From the NCBI GenBank assembly GCA_965207595.1, contig CBDBMW010000012.1, positions 2,232,001 to 2,296,000 of the forward strand: a stretch of 64,000 bases of DNA. Reading direction: 5' to 3'. This stretch comes from JAGWAJ01 sp026707615. GTDB taxonomy: Bacteria; Acidobacteriota; Vicinamibacteria; Vicinamibacterales; UBA8438. The notes under the pieces were generated by a model, which had not been told where the DNA came from, searched no databases, and worked only from the letters and a program-made list of their open reading frames with translations. Position 1 is the first letter of the stretch. Each line of letters begins with the position of its first letter. Positions 35,771-44,792 of this stretch are shown here, piece after piece. The translations under genes and the position numbers were made by a program.

Positions 35771-37393
35771 CTACCCGCCGAGAAGCGGGACCTCCTGCAC
35801 GGCCTCGAAGTCGACGAGCGACTTCAGGTAGTCGAGCGTCGCGAGCAGCTCGTTGTTGCGCGCCATGGCGAGGTCGCGCTGCGCCCGGAAGACGAAGAAG
35901 CTCGTCGACAGGGCGACGTCGAAGCGGCGCTGCTCCGCCTCGAGCCGCAGCTCGGCGAGCTCGCGGGCGACGCGGGTCGCCTCGACGCGCTGCAGGTTCG
36001 TGTTCACGCGGCGGGCGACGTCGCGCACCTCGGTGGCGACGCGGATCTCGATCTCCAGGAGCCGCGCCTCGCCCTGCGAGCGCTCGAGCCGTGCCCGGGC
36101 GAGGTTGGCGTCCGCGGTGCTGCGGCCGAGCGGATAGCCGACCGTCAGTCCGAGCTGCCACGACGGGAAGTCGTTGCCGAGGAGATCGCCGAGGACGTCG
36201 CCGAACGCGTAGTTCTGCTCGCCGATGACCGGCCCCGGGAACCCGGGTCCGCGGAGGAAGCGCCGGCCGCCGAGGCCGGCGACCGAGTAGTCGACGAACA
36301 GGTTGAGGTCGGGCAGGCGCTGGTTGGCGAAGAAGCGGGCGTTGGTCTCGGTGTTCTCGATCTGCTTGCGGAGCTGGTCGACGTCGGTGCGCCGCTCGAT
36401 CGCGGCGCGGACCGCCGCGTCGACGTCGATGCGGCGCGCGGCGAGCACCGGCGCGTCCGTCGGCAGGAGGCGCACGGACCAGAAGTCCGGCGCCGCCGGG
36501 TCCAGGATGAGCGTGCGCAGGAGGTCCTCCGCGCCCGCGATCTGCGCCTCGGCGACGATCACGGCCTCCTGGTTGCGCGCGACCTCCGCCTCGGCCTCGA
36601 CGATGTCGATCGGCGCCATCGTGCCGACCTCGACCCGCGCGCGGTTGTTGCGCAGCGACTCCTCGGCGAGCTCGAGCGACTGGCGCTGCACATCGAGGAA
36701 CGCGATGGCGAAGACGAGGTCCCAGTATGCGTTCCGCACGCTGCGCTCGGTCGCGGCGACGGTCTGGCGCAGCCCGATGTCGGCGATCTCGCGGTTCGTC
36801 GTGGCCACCGTGACCTGCTGCCGGCCGGCGTCGATGGCGAAGTTCCTGAGCAGGGGCTGCGTGTAGGAGAGGCGCAGGTTGGAGCCCAGGGCGGGGTTGA
36901 AGGAGCTGAAGAAGCTCGTGGTGGTGCGCCGGGTCCCGTCCCAGGCGGCCGTGTACGAGCCGCCGGCCCACGGCATCTGCTGGTTCACCGTGAAGACGTT
37001 GCTGAAGAGCTTGTTGACGACCTGCGTGTCGACGCCGTCCAGGAAGGTCGCCGACGGCGTCACGGCATTGTCCCGCAGCATGTCGAGGGACAGGTTGGGA
37101 AGCCAGACCGAGCGGGCGTCGGCCACGACCGTGTCCTGGATCTGCGGGCCGTAGCGCTCGGACCGGATGCCGAGGTTGTTCTCGAGGGCCAGCGCGACCG
37201 CTTCGTCCACCGACAGGCGCCGGGTCGGTGCCGCAGCCGGCTGGACCGTGCCCGGGGGGAGGAGCACGCCCGTCGCCGGCGCCCGTCCGCCGGGCGCGGG
37301 AACGAGCCCCTGGCCGCGTCCGGGGGGCGGAGTCGCAACGTGAACGAGGAGGCAGGCGGCAAGCACGGCGGCACGGCAGATGGAAGGATTCAT
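35771..37393 (-). CDS. TolC family outer-membrane efflux protein
   Basis: 540 residues, start ATG 37393 (MNPSICRAAVLAACLLVHVA, signal peptide). After a Pro-rich stretch the OEP domain begins LSVDEAVALALENNLGIRSERYGPQIQD. Two halves each carry long amphipathic helices, as in TolC; the second begins LAARRIDVDAAVRAAIERRTDVDQLRKQIENTETNARFFANQRLPDLNLF. It would form the outer-membrane duct of a tripartite pump, but no adaptor or inner-membrane pump is adjacent. Divergent from truA. Confidence 0.92.
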   Translation of the reverse strand: MNPSICRAAVLAACLLVHVATPPPGRGQGLVPAPGGRAPATGVLLPPGTVQPAAAPTRRLSVDEAVALALENNLGIRSERYGPQIQDTVVADARSVWLPNLSLDMLRDNAVTPSATFLDGVDTQVVNKLFSNVFTVNQQMPWAGGSYTAAWDGTRRTTTSFFSSFNPALGSNLRLSYTQPLLRNFAIDAGRQQVTVATTNREIADIGLRQTVAATERSVRNAYWDLVFAIAFLDVQRQSLELAEESLRNNRARVEVGTMAPIDIVEAEAEVARNQEAVIVAEAQIAGAEDLLRTLILDPAAPDFWSVRLLPTDAPVLAARRIDVDAAVRAAIERRTDVDQLRKQIENTETNARFFANQRLPDLNLFVDYSVAGLGGRRFLRGPGFPGPVIGEQNYAFGDVLGDLLGNDFPSWQLGLTVGYPLGRSTADANLARARLERSQGEARLLEIEIRVATEVRDVARRVNTNLQRVEATRVARELAELRLEAEQRRFDVALSTSFFVFRAQRDLAMARNNELLATLDYLKSLVDFEAVQEVPLLGG

Positions 37394-37490
37394 GGTGCGT
37401 TCTCTGCTCTGACGGATAGACGGACGGGGGTGGGCCGCGGTTCGGCGGCCGATTGTATACTGGCGCGTTCCGCCGCCCGCCGGGCCGGCG

Positions 37491-38273
37491 ATGCGCAACC
37501 TGAAGCTCACGCTCGCCTACGACGGCACCGAGTACGTCGGCTGGCAGCGGCAGGCCACCGGGCGATCGATCCAGGGCACCCTCGAGGCCGCCCTGGCGGA
37601 GATCGAGGGTGCGCCGGTGACCGTGGTCGGGGCGGGCCGCACCGACGCCGGCGTGCATGCGCTGGGGCAGGTGGCGAGCGTCCGCCTGGCCCACGACATC
37701 GAGCCGCGGGTGCTGGCGAGGGCCCTCAACGCGAAGCTCCCGGCCGACATTCGCGTCCTCGGCGCCGCTGCCGTCGGCGCCGGCTTCCACGCCCGCTACT
37801 CCGCCCGCTCCAAGACGTACCGCTACTGCGTGAGCAACGGGGGCGTGGCGCATCCGTTCGCAGCGCGGTATGCCTGGCACGTCGCGGCTCCGCTGCAGCT
37901 CGACGCGATGCGAGCCGCGGGGGACCGACTCCTCGGGCGCCACGACTTCGCCGCGTTCCAGTCGACCGGCTCCCAGGTCCGCTCGACCGTGCGGACACTC
38001 TCGTCGCTGACCATCGAGCGCCGGCCGGCGTGCGATCCGGAGGGAACGATCGGCGGAACCGGGGCGGCCCTGCTCACGGTCGAGGTCGAGGGCGACGGCT
38101 TTCTGCGGCACATGGTGCGCGCCATCGTCGGGACGCTGGTCGAGGTAGGCCGCGGGCGGCGCGCGGCCGATGACATCACGCCGGTCCTGGAGTCGAAGCG
38201 GCGCGATCGCGCGGCCCCGACGGCGCCGGCCCGGGGCCTGTTTCTCGTGCGGGTCACCTGCGCCGATGCTTGA
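37491..38273 (+). CDS. truA: tRNA pseudouridine(38-40) synthase TruA
   Basis: 260 residues. Catalytic Asp in GAGRTDAGVHALGQVA, starting motif KLTLAYDGTEYVGWQRQ, plus ARYSARSKTYRY, HDFAAFQSTGS and FLRHMVRAIVGTLVEVGRG. It modifies uridines in the anticodon arm. An extended TGTATACT -10-like box (about 37457-37464) lies 27 bp upstream. The stop codon overlaps the -35 of the uppS promoter. Confidence 0.97.
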   Translation: MRNLKLTLAYDGTEYVGWQRQATGRSIQGTLEAALAEIEGAPVTVVGAGRTDAGVHALGQVASVRLAHDIEPRVLARALNAKLPADIRVLGAAAVGAGFHARYSARSKTYRYCVSNGGVAHPFAARYAWHVAAPLQLDAMRAAGDRLLGRHDFAAFQSTGSQVRSTVRTLSSLTIERRPACDPEGTIGGTGAALLTVEVEGDGFLRHMVRAIVGTLVEVGRGRRAADDITPVLESKRRDRAAPTAPARGLFLVRVTCADA

Positions 38274-38298
38274 ACGTGTCCCTAACGCACTGTATCAT
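38270..38298 (+). promoter_or_regulatory. Putative promoter of uppS-cdsA-dxr-rseP
   Basis: TTGAAC (38270-38275), 17-bp spacer and TATCAT (38293-38298) followed by CGAG. Transcription would begin only a few bases before the uppS ATG at 38308, implying a nearly leaderless message. The -35 overlaps the truA stop. Confidence 0.55.
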
Positions 38299-38307
38299 CG
38301 AGGGTTA

Positions 38308-39096
38308 ATGGGGCTCGCCGACGTGTTGGCCACGGTGCCGGACGGTTCCCCGCAGGCCAGCCTCGCGCACCAGGTCGACTATGCGCGCCTCCCCTCCCAC
38401 GTCGCCGTGATCATGGACGGCAACGGGCGCTGGGCCGCTCAGCGACGCCTGCCCCGGGTCGAGGGCCACCGCGCGGGCATCGACTCCGTCCGGGACATCG
38501 TCGAGGTGTCGGCGCGGCTCGGCATCGACGTGCTGACGCTCTACGCGTTCTCCGTCGAGAACTGGAAGCGGCCGCCCGCCGAGGTCTCCGTCCTGATGGG
38601 GCTGCTCAAGCGCTACCTCCGCCTCGAGCTCGACACCCTGATGGAGAACGACATCCGCTTCCGCGTCATCGGCAGCGAGGCCGGGCTGTCCCCCGACGTC
38701 CGCTTCGAGCTGGCGGCGGCCGAGCGGCGGACCGGTGCGAACGGCGGCATGTGCTTCAACATCGCGCTCAACTACGGCGGGCGAGCCGAGATCGTCACCG
38801 CCGCCCGCCGGGCCATCGAGGCCGGGCTGGATCCGGCGGCGCTCGACGAGCGGCAGTTCGGCGAGCTCCTGTACACGGGCGGCCAGCCGGACCCCGACCT
38901 GCTGATTCGTACGAGCGGCGAGATGCGCGTCAGCAACTTCCTCCTGTGGCAGATCGCCTACGCCGAGATCTGGGTGACCGACACCTTGTGGCCGGACTTC
39001 CGGTCCCGCCACTTCCTCGAGGCGGTGGTCGCCTACCAGAAGCGCGACCGCCGCTACGGCGGCATCAAGGAAGAAGCGGTAGGTGCCGGGCGGTAG
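38308..39096 (+). CDS. uppS: Isoprenyl transferase (undecaprenyl diphosphate synthase)
   Basis: 262 residues. Cis-prenyltransferase motifs: HVAVIMDGNGRWA (catalytic Asp), GHRAGIDSVRDIVE, LTLYAFSVENWKRP, NIALNYGGRAEIV, and PDLLIRTSGEMRVSNFLLWQIAYAEIWVTDTLWPDF. It makes the C55 lipid carrier precursor for peptidoglycan and O-antigen. ATG 38308 chosen because it follows the promoter directly. It leads a uppS-cdsA-dxr-rseP cluster. Confidence 0.97.
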   Translation: MGLADVLATVPDGSPQASLAHQVDYARLPSHVAVIMDGNGRWAAQRRLPRVEGHRAGIDSVRDIVEVSARLGIDVLTLYAFSVENWKRPPAEVSVLMGLLKRYLRLELDTLMENDIRFRVIGSEAGLSPDVRFELAAAERRTGANGGMCFNIALNYGGRAEIVTAARRAIEAGLDPAALDERQFGELLYTGGQPDPDLLIRTSGEMRVSNFLLWQIAYAEIWVTDTLWPDFRSRHFLEAVVAYQKRDRRYGGIKEEAVGAGR

Positions 39097-39138
39097 CGCG
39101 ACCTTGCGGTCGCGAGCGAGGCGGGGCGGCAGGCGCCG

Positions 39139-39921
39139 GTGACCCGCGTTCTGAGCGCCGCGGCGCTGCTGGCCGTCGTCGTCGTCACGATCTGGCTGCT
39201 GCCGCCCGCGGCCACGGTCGTGGTGGTCGCGGCTGCGCTCGTGATCGCGGTCGTCGAGTACGCGGGGCTGGCGAACGCAGGCGGGGTCGACGTGGCGCGC
39301 GTACCGGCCACCCTCGCGGCGCTCGCCGCCGCCGCCGCCGTGGCCTTCGAGCCGGCCGCTCTCGCCCCGGTGCTCCTGGCCTCCCTGGTCCTGATCGGCG
39401 CTGCCGAGCTGGCCCGCGCGTCCGGCGACGGCGCGCTGAGTCGGGCGGCCGTCGGCGCGTTCGCGGCCGTCTACCTCGCCCTGCCCTTCGGCGTCCTCGC
39501 CGACCTCCGTCTGAACGGCGGGCCGGAGGCGCTGTCGCTGCTCCTCGTCACCGTCATCGCCAGCGATACGGCGCAGTACTACGGAGGCCGAACGCTCGGC
39601 CGCCGCCTGCTGGCGCCGGCGATCAGCCCGAAGAAGACCGTCGAGGGGGCGGCCTTCGGCATCGCGGCCGGGATGCTGGTCCTCGGCCTCGACCCCGGCG
39701 GCTGGCTGCCGGAGGTGGCGCCGGCAGGGCGGGTGCTGCTGGGCGCCGGGGTCGCGGTCGCGGGCATCGCCGGCGATCTGTTCGAGTCGCGTCTGAAGCG
39801 CGCCTCGGGCGTGAAGGACTCGTCGGCCCTCATACCGGGGCACGGAGGCCTTCTGGACCGCGTCGACGGGCTGCTGTTCGCCGCCCCTGCCTACTGGCTC
39901 GTCGTGAGAATGGCGACGTGA
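39139..39921 (+). CDS. cdsA: Phosphatidate cytidylyltransferase
   Basis: 260 residues from GTG 39139, strongly hydrophobic with about seven membrane helices. The C-terminal CdsA signature is intact: SRLKRASGVKDSSALIPGHGGLLDRVDGLLFAAP. SDTAQYYGGRTLGRR and SPKKTVEGA are further family motifs. It activates phosphatidic acid to CDP-diacylglycerol. Coupled to dxr by a GTGA overlap. Confidence 0.95.
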   Translation: MTRVLSAAALLAVVVVTIWLLPPAATVVVVAAALVIAVVEYAGLANAGGVDVARVPATLAALAAAAAVAFEPAALAPVLLASLVLIGAAELARASGDGALSRAAVGAFAAVYLALPFGVLADLRLNGGPEALSLLLVTVIASDTAQYYGGRTLGRRLLAPAISPKKTVEGAAFGIAAGMLVLGLDPGGWLPEVAPAGRVLLGAGVAVAGIAGDLFESRLKRASGVKDSSALIPGHGGLLDRVDGLLFAAPAYWLVVRMAT

Positions 39922-41114
39922 AGTCAATCGCCATTCTCGGCTCGACGGGCTCCATCGGACGGAGCGCCCTCGCGGTCGTGGACGCGCATCCGGATCGCCT
40001 CTCGGTCGCCGGACTCGCCGCCGGCACCAGCGCCGCGCGACTCGCGGAGCAGGCGTCGCGCTATCGGCCCGCCGTCGTCTCCATGGCTTCGCCCGAGGCG
40101 CTGGCGGACCTGGAGCGGCACGGCCTGCCGGAGGCGACGGTCGCCGGTTGCGGCCCCGCGGGGCTGACCGCGGTGGCGACGCATCCCGCGGTCGACGTCG
40201 TGCTCTGCGCCTCCTCGGGGACCGCCGCGCTCGAGGCGGCGCTGGCCGCCATCGATGCCGGGAAGACCATCGCGCTCGCCAACAAGGAGGTCCTCGTCAT
40301 GGCCGGCGGTCTGATGATGGATGCCGCCCGCCGCCGGGGAGTGTCCATCCTGCCGGTCGACAGCGAGCACAACGCGATTCACCAGTGCCTCGACCGGCGA
40401 CCGCCGGCCGAGGTCGCGCGCCTCCTGCTCACGGCGTCGGGCGGTCCCTTCCGCGACTGGCCGGCGGAGCGGCTCCAAGGCGTGACCCCGGAGCAGGCGC
40501 TCCGCCATCCCACCTGGTCCATGGGGCCCAAGATCACGGTCGATTCCGCGACCCTGATGAACAAGGGACTCGAGGTGATCGAGGCGCGCTGGCTGTTCGA
40601 CGTGCCGCCGGACCGCATCGACGTGGTGATCCACCCGCAGTCGATCGTCCATTCGCTCGTGGAGCTGCGGGACGGGTCCGTGCTGGCGCAACTGGGCGTG
40701 ACCGACATGCGGCTGCCGATCCAGTACGCGTTCTCCTACCCCGAACGCTGGGGGGCGCCGCTGCCCGGTCTCGACCTCGCGCGCTGCGGCGCCCTGACGT
40801 TCGGGGAGCCCGACCACGGGCGCTTTCCCTGTCTCGGGCTGGCGTACGGCGCCCTCAGCGGCGGTCCCGGGCTGCCGGTCGTTCTCAACGCCGCCAACGA
40901 GGTGGCGGTGGCCGCGTTCCTCGAGGGGCGGCTGCCCTTCCCGGGCATCGCGGCGGTCATCGAGGAGGTTCTCGACGCCGGGGCGGCCGGCCCGGCCGCG
41001 GCGCCCGACTCGCTCGCCGGGGTGCGCGAGCTCGACCGCTGGGCGCGCGAGCGCGGCGCGGCGGAGGTGGCCGGGATACAATCGAGCGGATCGATTCGGC
41101 GGGGGATTCTGTGA
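39918..41114 (+). CDS. dxr: 1-deoxy-D-xylulose-5-phosphate reductoisomerase
   Basis: 398 residues from GTG. NADPH site ILGSTGSIGRSAL, ALANKEVLVMAGG, catalytic metal region PVDSEHNAIHQCL, LTASGGPFRDW, TWSMGPKITVDSATLMNKGLEVIEARWLF and VIHPQSIVHSLVEL. It catalyses the first committed step of the MEP isoprenoid pathway, which later uses ispG (55.2 kb here). Overlaps rseP (GTGA). Confidence 0.97.
   Translation: MKSIAILGSTGSIGRSALAVVDAHPDRLSVAGLAAGTSAARLAEQASRYRPAVVSMASPEALADLERHGLPEATVAGCGPAGLTAVATHPAVDVVLCASSGTAALEAALAAIDAGKTIALANKEVLVMAGGLMMDAARRRGVSILPVDSEHNAIHQCLDRRPPAEVARLLLTASGGPFRDWPAERLQGVTPEQALRHPTWSMGPKITVDSATLMNKGLEVIEARWLFDVPPDRIDVVIHPQSIVHSLVELRDGSVLAQLGVTDMRLPIQYAFSYPERWGAPLPGLDLARCGALTFGEPDHGRFPCLGLAYGALSGGPGLPVVLNAANEVAVAAFLEGRLPFPGIAAVIEEVLDAGAAGPAAAPDSLAGVRELDRWARERGAAEVAGIQSSGSIRRGIL
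41077..41086 (+). promoter_or_regulatory. Putative internal -10 (TACAAT-CGAG) before rseP
   Basis: TACAATCGAG lies inside the last codons of dxr, 24 bp before the rseP GTG. It is identical to the box ahead of the 82-residue gene at 47 kb. It suggests extra transcription of rseP, though a coding coincidence is possible. Confidence 0.35.
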
Positions 41115-42430
41115 CCAGCCTGCTCGCGTTCCTGTTCGTGCTTGGCGTGCTCGTCTTCGTGCACGAGCTCGGCCACTTCGCCATGGCGCGCCGCCTCGGC
41201 ATCCGGGTGCTGACGTTCTCGCTCGGATTCGGGCCCAAGGTGCTCAAGGTGCGCCGGGGCGACACCGAGTACTGCATCAGCGCCATCCCGCTCGGCGGCT
41301 ACGTGAAGATGGCGGGCGAGAGCCCCGAGGACCGCCACACCGGGGCCGGCGACGAGTTCATGTCGAAGTCGAAGTGGGAGCGCTTCCTGGTCCTCGTGAT
41401 GGGACCGGCCATGAACGTCGTCCTCGCCGTGCTGGTGATGTGGATCGTGCTCTACCAGGGGGCCGAGGTCCCGGCCTACGAGCAGCAGCCGCCGGTGGTC
41501 GGCCGGGTCGTGGAGGACTCGCCGGCGGACCGGGCCGGCATCGCCGTCGGCGAGCGGATCGTGAGCGTGGCGGGGCGGGTGGTCGACACCTGGGAGGCGC
41601 TGTTCGTCGCCGTGCTGCCGCGGGCGGAGCGGGAGATTCCCATCGTCGTCCGGGACGCCCAGAGCCGCGAGCGCACGCTCCAGATCGTGCCCGACGCCCG
41701 CACCCAGTTCGCGATGGGCGACCTCGGGGTGGGACCCGAGATGCGGGCCCAGATCGTCAGCGTGACCCCGGGCGATCCGGCCGACCGGGCGGGTATCGCG
41801 GTCGGCGACGTCATCCTGGAGATCGACGGCGAGCCGGTAGCCGGGAACGACCTCGTCGAGCGCATCAGCGGGAGCGGCGGCACGCCGCTGACCCTGACGC
41901 TGCGGCGGGGCGAGGACCGCGAGCAGGTGACGGTCACCCCGGCGGCGCGCGGCGACCGGGCGGTGATCGGCGTCGGCTTCTCGGAGTTCGAGTTCCGCAT
42001 CGTGGAGCCGGGCCTCCTCGAGGCCTTCGGCATGAGCCTCGAGCGCAACTACGAGTGGTCGGGCCTCATCTTTCAGACGCTCTGGGGGCTGCTCACGGCC
42101 GAGACCTCGCCGCGGCAACTCGTCGGACCGGTCGGCATCGCGCAGCTGTCGGGCGGTGCGGCGCAGGTCGGGTGGGTCGCCCTGTTCAGCCTGATGGCGA
42201 TGATCTCGCTCAATCTCGGCATTCTCAACCTGCTGCCGATCCCGGTCCTCGACGGCGGCCACATCTTCATCATGGCGATGGAAGGAGTAACCCGCCGCGA
42301 CTTCAGCATGCGCGTCAAGGAACGGATGCTGATGGCCGGCCTCGTCGTGCTGATGATGCTGATGGTCACCGTCATCTACAACGATCTGACCCGCATCCAG
42401 TGGATCGAGGCGCTCCTTCCCTGGCGCTGA
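41111..42430 (+). CDS. rseP: Site-2 zinc metalloprotease RseP
   Basis: 439 residues from GTG overlapping the dxr stop. Helix 1 carries the zinc motif HELGH (FVHELGHFAMARRLG), and the third catalytic Asp is in NLLPIPVLDGGHI. Two PDZ domains lie between (PVVGRVVEDSPADRAGIAVGERI; AQIVSVTPGDPADRAGIAVGDVI). It performs intramembrane cleavage of anti-sigma factors or remnant signal peptides. Position after dxr is the widespread arrangement. Confidence 0.96.
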   Translation: MTSLLAFLFVLGVLVFVHELGHFAMARRLGIRVLTFSLGFGPKVLKVRRGDTEYCISAIPLGGYVKMAGESPEDRHTGAGDEFMSKSKWERFLVLVMGPAMNVVLAVLVMWIVLYQGAEVPAYEQQPPVVGRVVEDSPADRAGIAVGERIVSVAGRVVDTWEALFVAVLPRAEREIPIVVRDAQSRERTLQIVPDARTQFAMGDLGVGPEMRAQIVSVTPGDPADRAGIAVGDVILEIDGEPVAGNDLVERISGSGGTPLTLTLRRGEDREQVTVTPAARGDRAVIGVGFSEFEFRIVEPGLLEAFGMSLERNYEWSGLIFQTLWGLLTAETSPRQLVGPVGIAQLSGGAAQVGWVALFSLMAMISLNLGILNLLPIPVLDGGHIFIMAMEGVTRRDFSMRVKERMLMAGLVVLMMLMVTVIYNDLTRIQWIEALLPWR

Positions 42431-42547
42431 GCCCTACCCCGCTGCCTGGCAGGCCGGTATGGGCAGAACGCCGGAGCGAGGCGCTCTCGCGCTGGTGCTG
42501 AAGCCCGTTGCCGGGCCCGGGCCGCGCGCGGGCCCCTCCCGCCACTC

Positions 42548-43696
42548 ATGACCGGGTCGTTCGCCCCGCCGTCCGGAGATCTGCTCGTCGACGCCCGCGC
42601 GTTCGCGGCGCATCGCTTCGGCCGCTTCCTGGTGGCCGAGTTGCGCGTGCCGCACCGCGTCCTGAGCACGTCCGCCCGCGGCGGAGGGCAGCGCGAGGAC
42701 ATCCGCTTCCTGGCGAACCACCAGAGCTGCGAGGCGACGGACGACCGGGAGCGACACCAGCGCATCACGAGCCTCGGTCCCACCGCCTACCATGAGGAAG
42801 TCTGCCGCGAGATGGGCGTGGATCCCGGCGCGACGGTCCTGATGGGTACCGCGGCGAACATGGCCTACGCCGTCCACCGCGAGGCGACGTTCGACGACCT
42901 GCGCGTGGACGTCTTTGCGACGGCAGGCGTGGCGGGCAACGCGGCGCGGGCCGGGGACCCCGCCGCCTGGACGGAGACCGACGACGGTTGGCAGCGGGCT
43001 GCCGCCCGAGCCGGCACGATCAACACGATGCTGCTGCTGGCGTGTCCGGTCACCCCCGCCGCCCTCGCCCGCGCCGTGGTGACGATGACGGAGGCCAAGT
43101 CGGCCGCGCTCTCCGAGCTGGCCGTGCCCAGCCGCTACTCGCCCACCATCGCCACCGGCACCGGCACCGACCAGTTCTGCGTCGCCGCTCCGCTCGACCC
43201 GACGCGCCCGCCGAGGACGTCGACGGGCCCGCACGCGAAGCTGGGGGAGATCATCGGGGTCGCGGTGCGGGACGCCATCAAGGAGGCCCTCCGCTGGCAG
43301 AACGGGCTCGAGGCCTCGTACACGCGCGGGCTGTTCCACGCCCTGGGGCGCTTCGGCCTCACCGAGGCCCGGGCCGTCGAGAGGCTCGGGGACTTCCTGC
43401 CCGCTCCGAGCCACGAGCTGCTCGACAAGAACCGGCGGGCCGTCTTCTACGAACCGGGGGTCTCGGCGGCCGCCCACGCCCTGGCCGCGGTGCTGGACCG
43501 CAGGGCTTTCGGGACGCTCCCGGCCGGGGCCGCGAACGAGGCGCTGCGCCAGCAGGCGGCATCGCTCGCCTCCGCGCTCGCCGCGCGGCCGGAGAAGTGG
43601 CCGGCCTTCCACGCCGAGCTCGCCGGAGCGGTCGACGATCCGATCGAGCTCGTGCTGCGCGCGGTCGCCCTCGGCTGGAACGCGAAGTGGACCTGA
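42548..43696 (+). CDS. cbiZ: Adenosylcobinamide amidohydrolase CbiZ with C-terminal extension
   Basis: 382 residues. CbiZ core recognised from RVLSTSARGGGQREDIRFLANHQSCE, VLMGTAANMAYAV, FATAGVAGNAARAGDP, GTINTMLLL and TEAKSAALSELAVPSRYSPTIATGTGTDQF. It removes the aminopropanol tail of salvaged (pseudo)cobamides to give cobyric acid. About 130 extra residues after the core (from HAKLGEIIGVAVRDAIKEAL) may be an added domain. The adjoining cbiB then rebuilds cobinamide, a classical salvage pairing. Confidence 0.92.
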   Translation: MTGSFAPPSGDLLVDARAFAAHRFGRFLVAELRVPHRVLSTSARGGGQREDIRFLANHQSCEATDDRERHQRITSLGPTAYHEEVCREMGVDPGATVLMGTAANMAYAVHREATFDDLRVDVFATAGVAGNAARAGDPAAWTETDDGWQRAAARAGTINTMLLLACPVTPAALARAVVTMTEAKSAALSELAVPSRYSPTIATGTGTDQFCVAAPLDPTRPPRTSTGPHAKLGEIIGVAVRDAIKEALRWQNGLEASYTRGLFHALGRFGLTEARAVERLGDFLPAPSHELLDKNRRAVFYEPGVSAAAHALAAVLDRRAFGTLPAGAANEALRQQAASLASALAARPEKWPAFHAELAGAVDDPIELVLRAVALGWNAKWT

Positions 43697-44658
43697 GCGG
43701 CCTCGCGCCGCGGGCCGATCTGCTGGTCCTCGCGCTGGCGCTCGACCTCGCCTTCGGGGACCCGAGCTACCGCTGGCACCCGGTGCGCCTCGTCGGAGGC
43801 CTTCTGGTCCGGATCGAGCGCGCGTTGCGGGCCGCCGGGGCGACCGGCCGCGGCGGCGGGTGCGTGCTGTTCGCCGTTCTCGCCGTCGTCTTCGGGGGAG
43901 GCGCGGCGGGCGTCGTCGCCGGCGCGGGGACGGTCCACCCGGGGGCCGCGCAGGCCGTCCACCTGTTCCTGCTCTACAGCCTGATCGCGCTCGGTGACCT
44001 GCTCGCGCACGCCGGGGCCGTCGACGCCGCCGCCAGGGCTGGCGATCTGCACGCGGCCCGCGCCGCGGCGGCCCGACTCGTGGGCCGCGACACCGAGCGC
44101 ATGGACCTCGCGGCCTGCCGGCGCAGCGCGATGGAGAGCCTGGGGGAGAGCCTCGTCGACGGGGTGGTCTCGCCCATTTTCTGGTACTGCGTGGCGGGCC
44201 TTCCCGGGATCCTGGTGTTCAAGGTGGTCAGCACCATGGACTCCATGGTCGGATACAAGACCGAGCGGTATCGGCGTTTCGGCTGGTGCGGGGCGCGCCT
44301 CGACGATCTGCTGAACCTGATTCCGGCGCGGGTGTCGTGGCTGCTGGTCGCGGCGGCGGCCGTGGTGGTGCCCGGCGCATCGGGCCGCGAGGCGCTGCGC
44401 TGCGGCTGGTGGCAGCACGCCGTCGTCCCCGGGCCGAACGCCGGCTGGAGCGAGGCGGCGCTCGCGGGCGCCATCCGCCGCCGGCTGGCGGGGCCCATCT
44501 GGTCGGGCGGACGACTCGTGACGGAGGTGTGGATCGGCGAAGCGAACGACCCGCCCGGCGGCTCGGCCGACGACTACCGCCGGGCACGGCGGACGACGCT
44601 GGCCGCGGCGGGTCTGGCCGCCGCGCTGGCGATCGGCGTGCTGCTGGCAGTCTGGTAG
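43687..44658 (+). CDS. cbiB: Adenosylcobinamide-phosphate synthase CbiB/CobD
   Basis: 323 residues; GTG start overlaps the cbiZ stop by 10 bases. Hydrophobic, with ALALDLAFGDPSYRWHPVRLVGGL, ESLGESLVDGVVSPIFWY, VSTMDSMVGYKTERYRRFGWCGARLDDLLNLIPAR and AVVPGPNAGWSEAALAGAI. It joins aminopropanol (phosphate) to cobyric acid at the membrane. Confidence 0.95.
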   Translation: MDLSGLAPRADLLVLALALDLAFGDPSYRWHPVRLVGGLLVRIERALRAAGATGRGGGCVLFAVLAVVFGGGAAGVVAGAGTVHPGAAQAVHLFLLYSLIALGDLLAHAGAVDAAARAGDLHAARAAAARLVGRDTERMDLAACRRSAMESLGESLVDGVVSPIFWYCVAGLPGILVFKVVSTMDSMVGYKTERYRRFGWCGARLDDLLNLIPARVSWLLVAAAAVVVPGASGREALRCGWWQHAVVPGPNAGWSEAALAGAIRRRLAGPIWSGGRLVTEVWIGEANDPPGGSADDYRRARRTTLAAAGLAAALAIGVLLAVW

Positions 44659-44792
44659 GCACTGACTTCGGACCATGGTCTGCACCAGCTGCTTCCCTTC
44701 TGCCCTGTCACATCCTGTATTCTGCCCGCCGATGTTGCCGTCCGCACGTTCCGGCCGGATAGGGTTGGTTGGCTTGGAGAGGAGCGACTCTC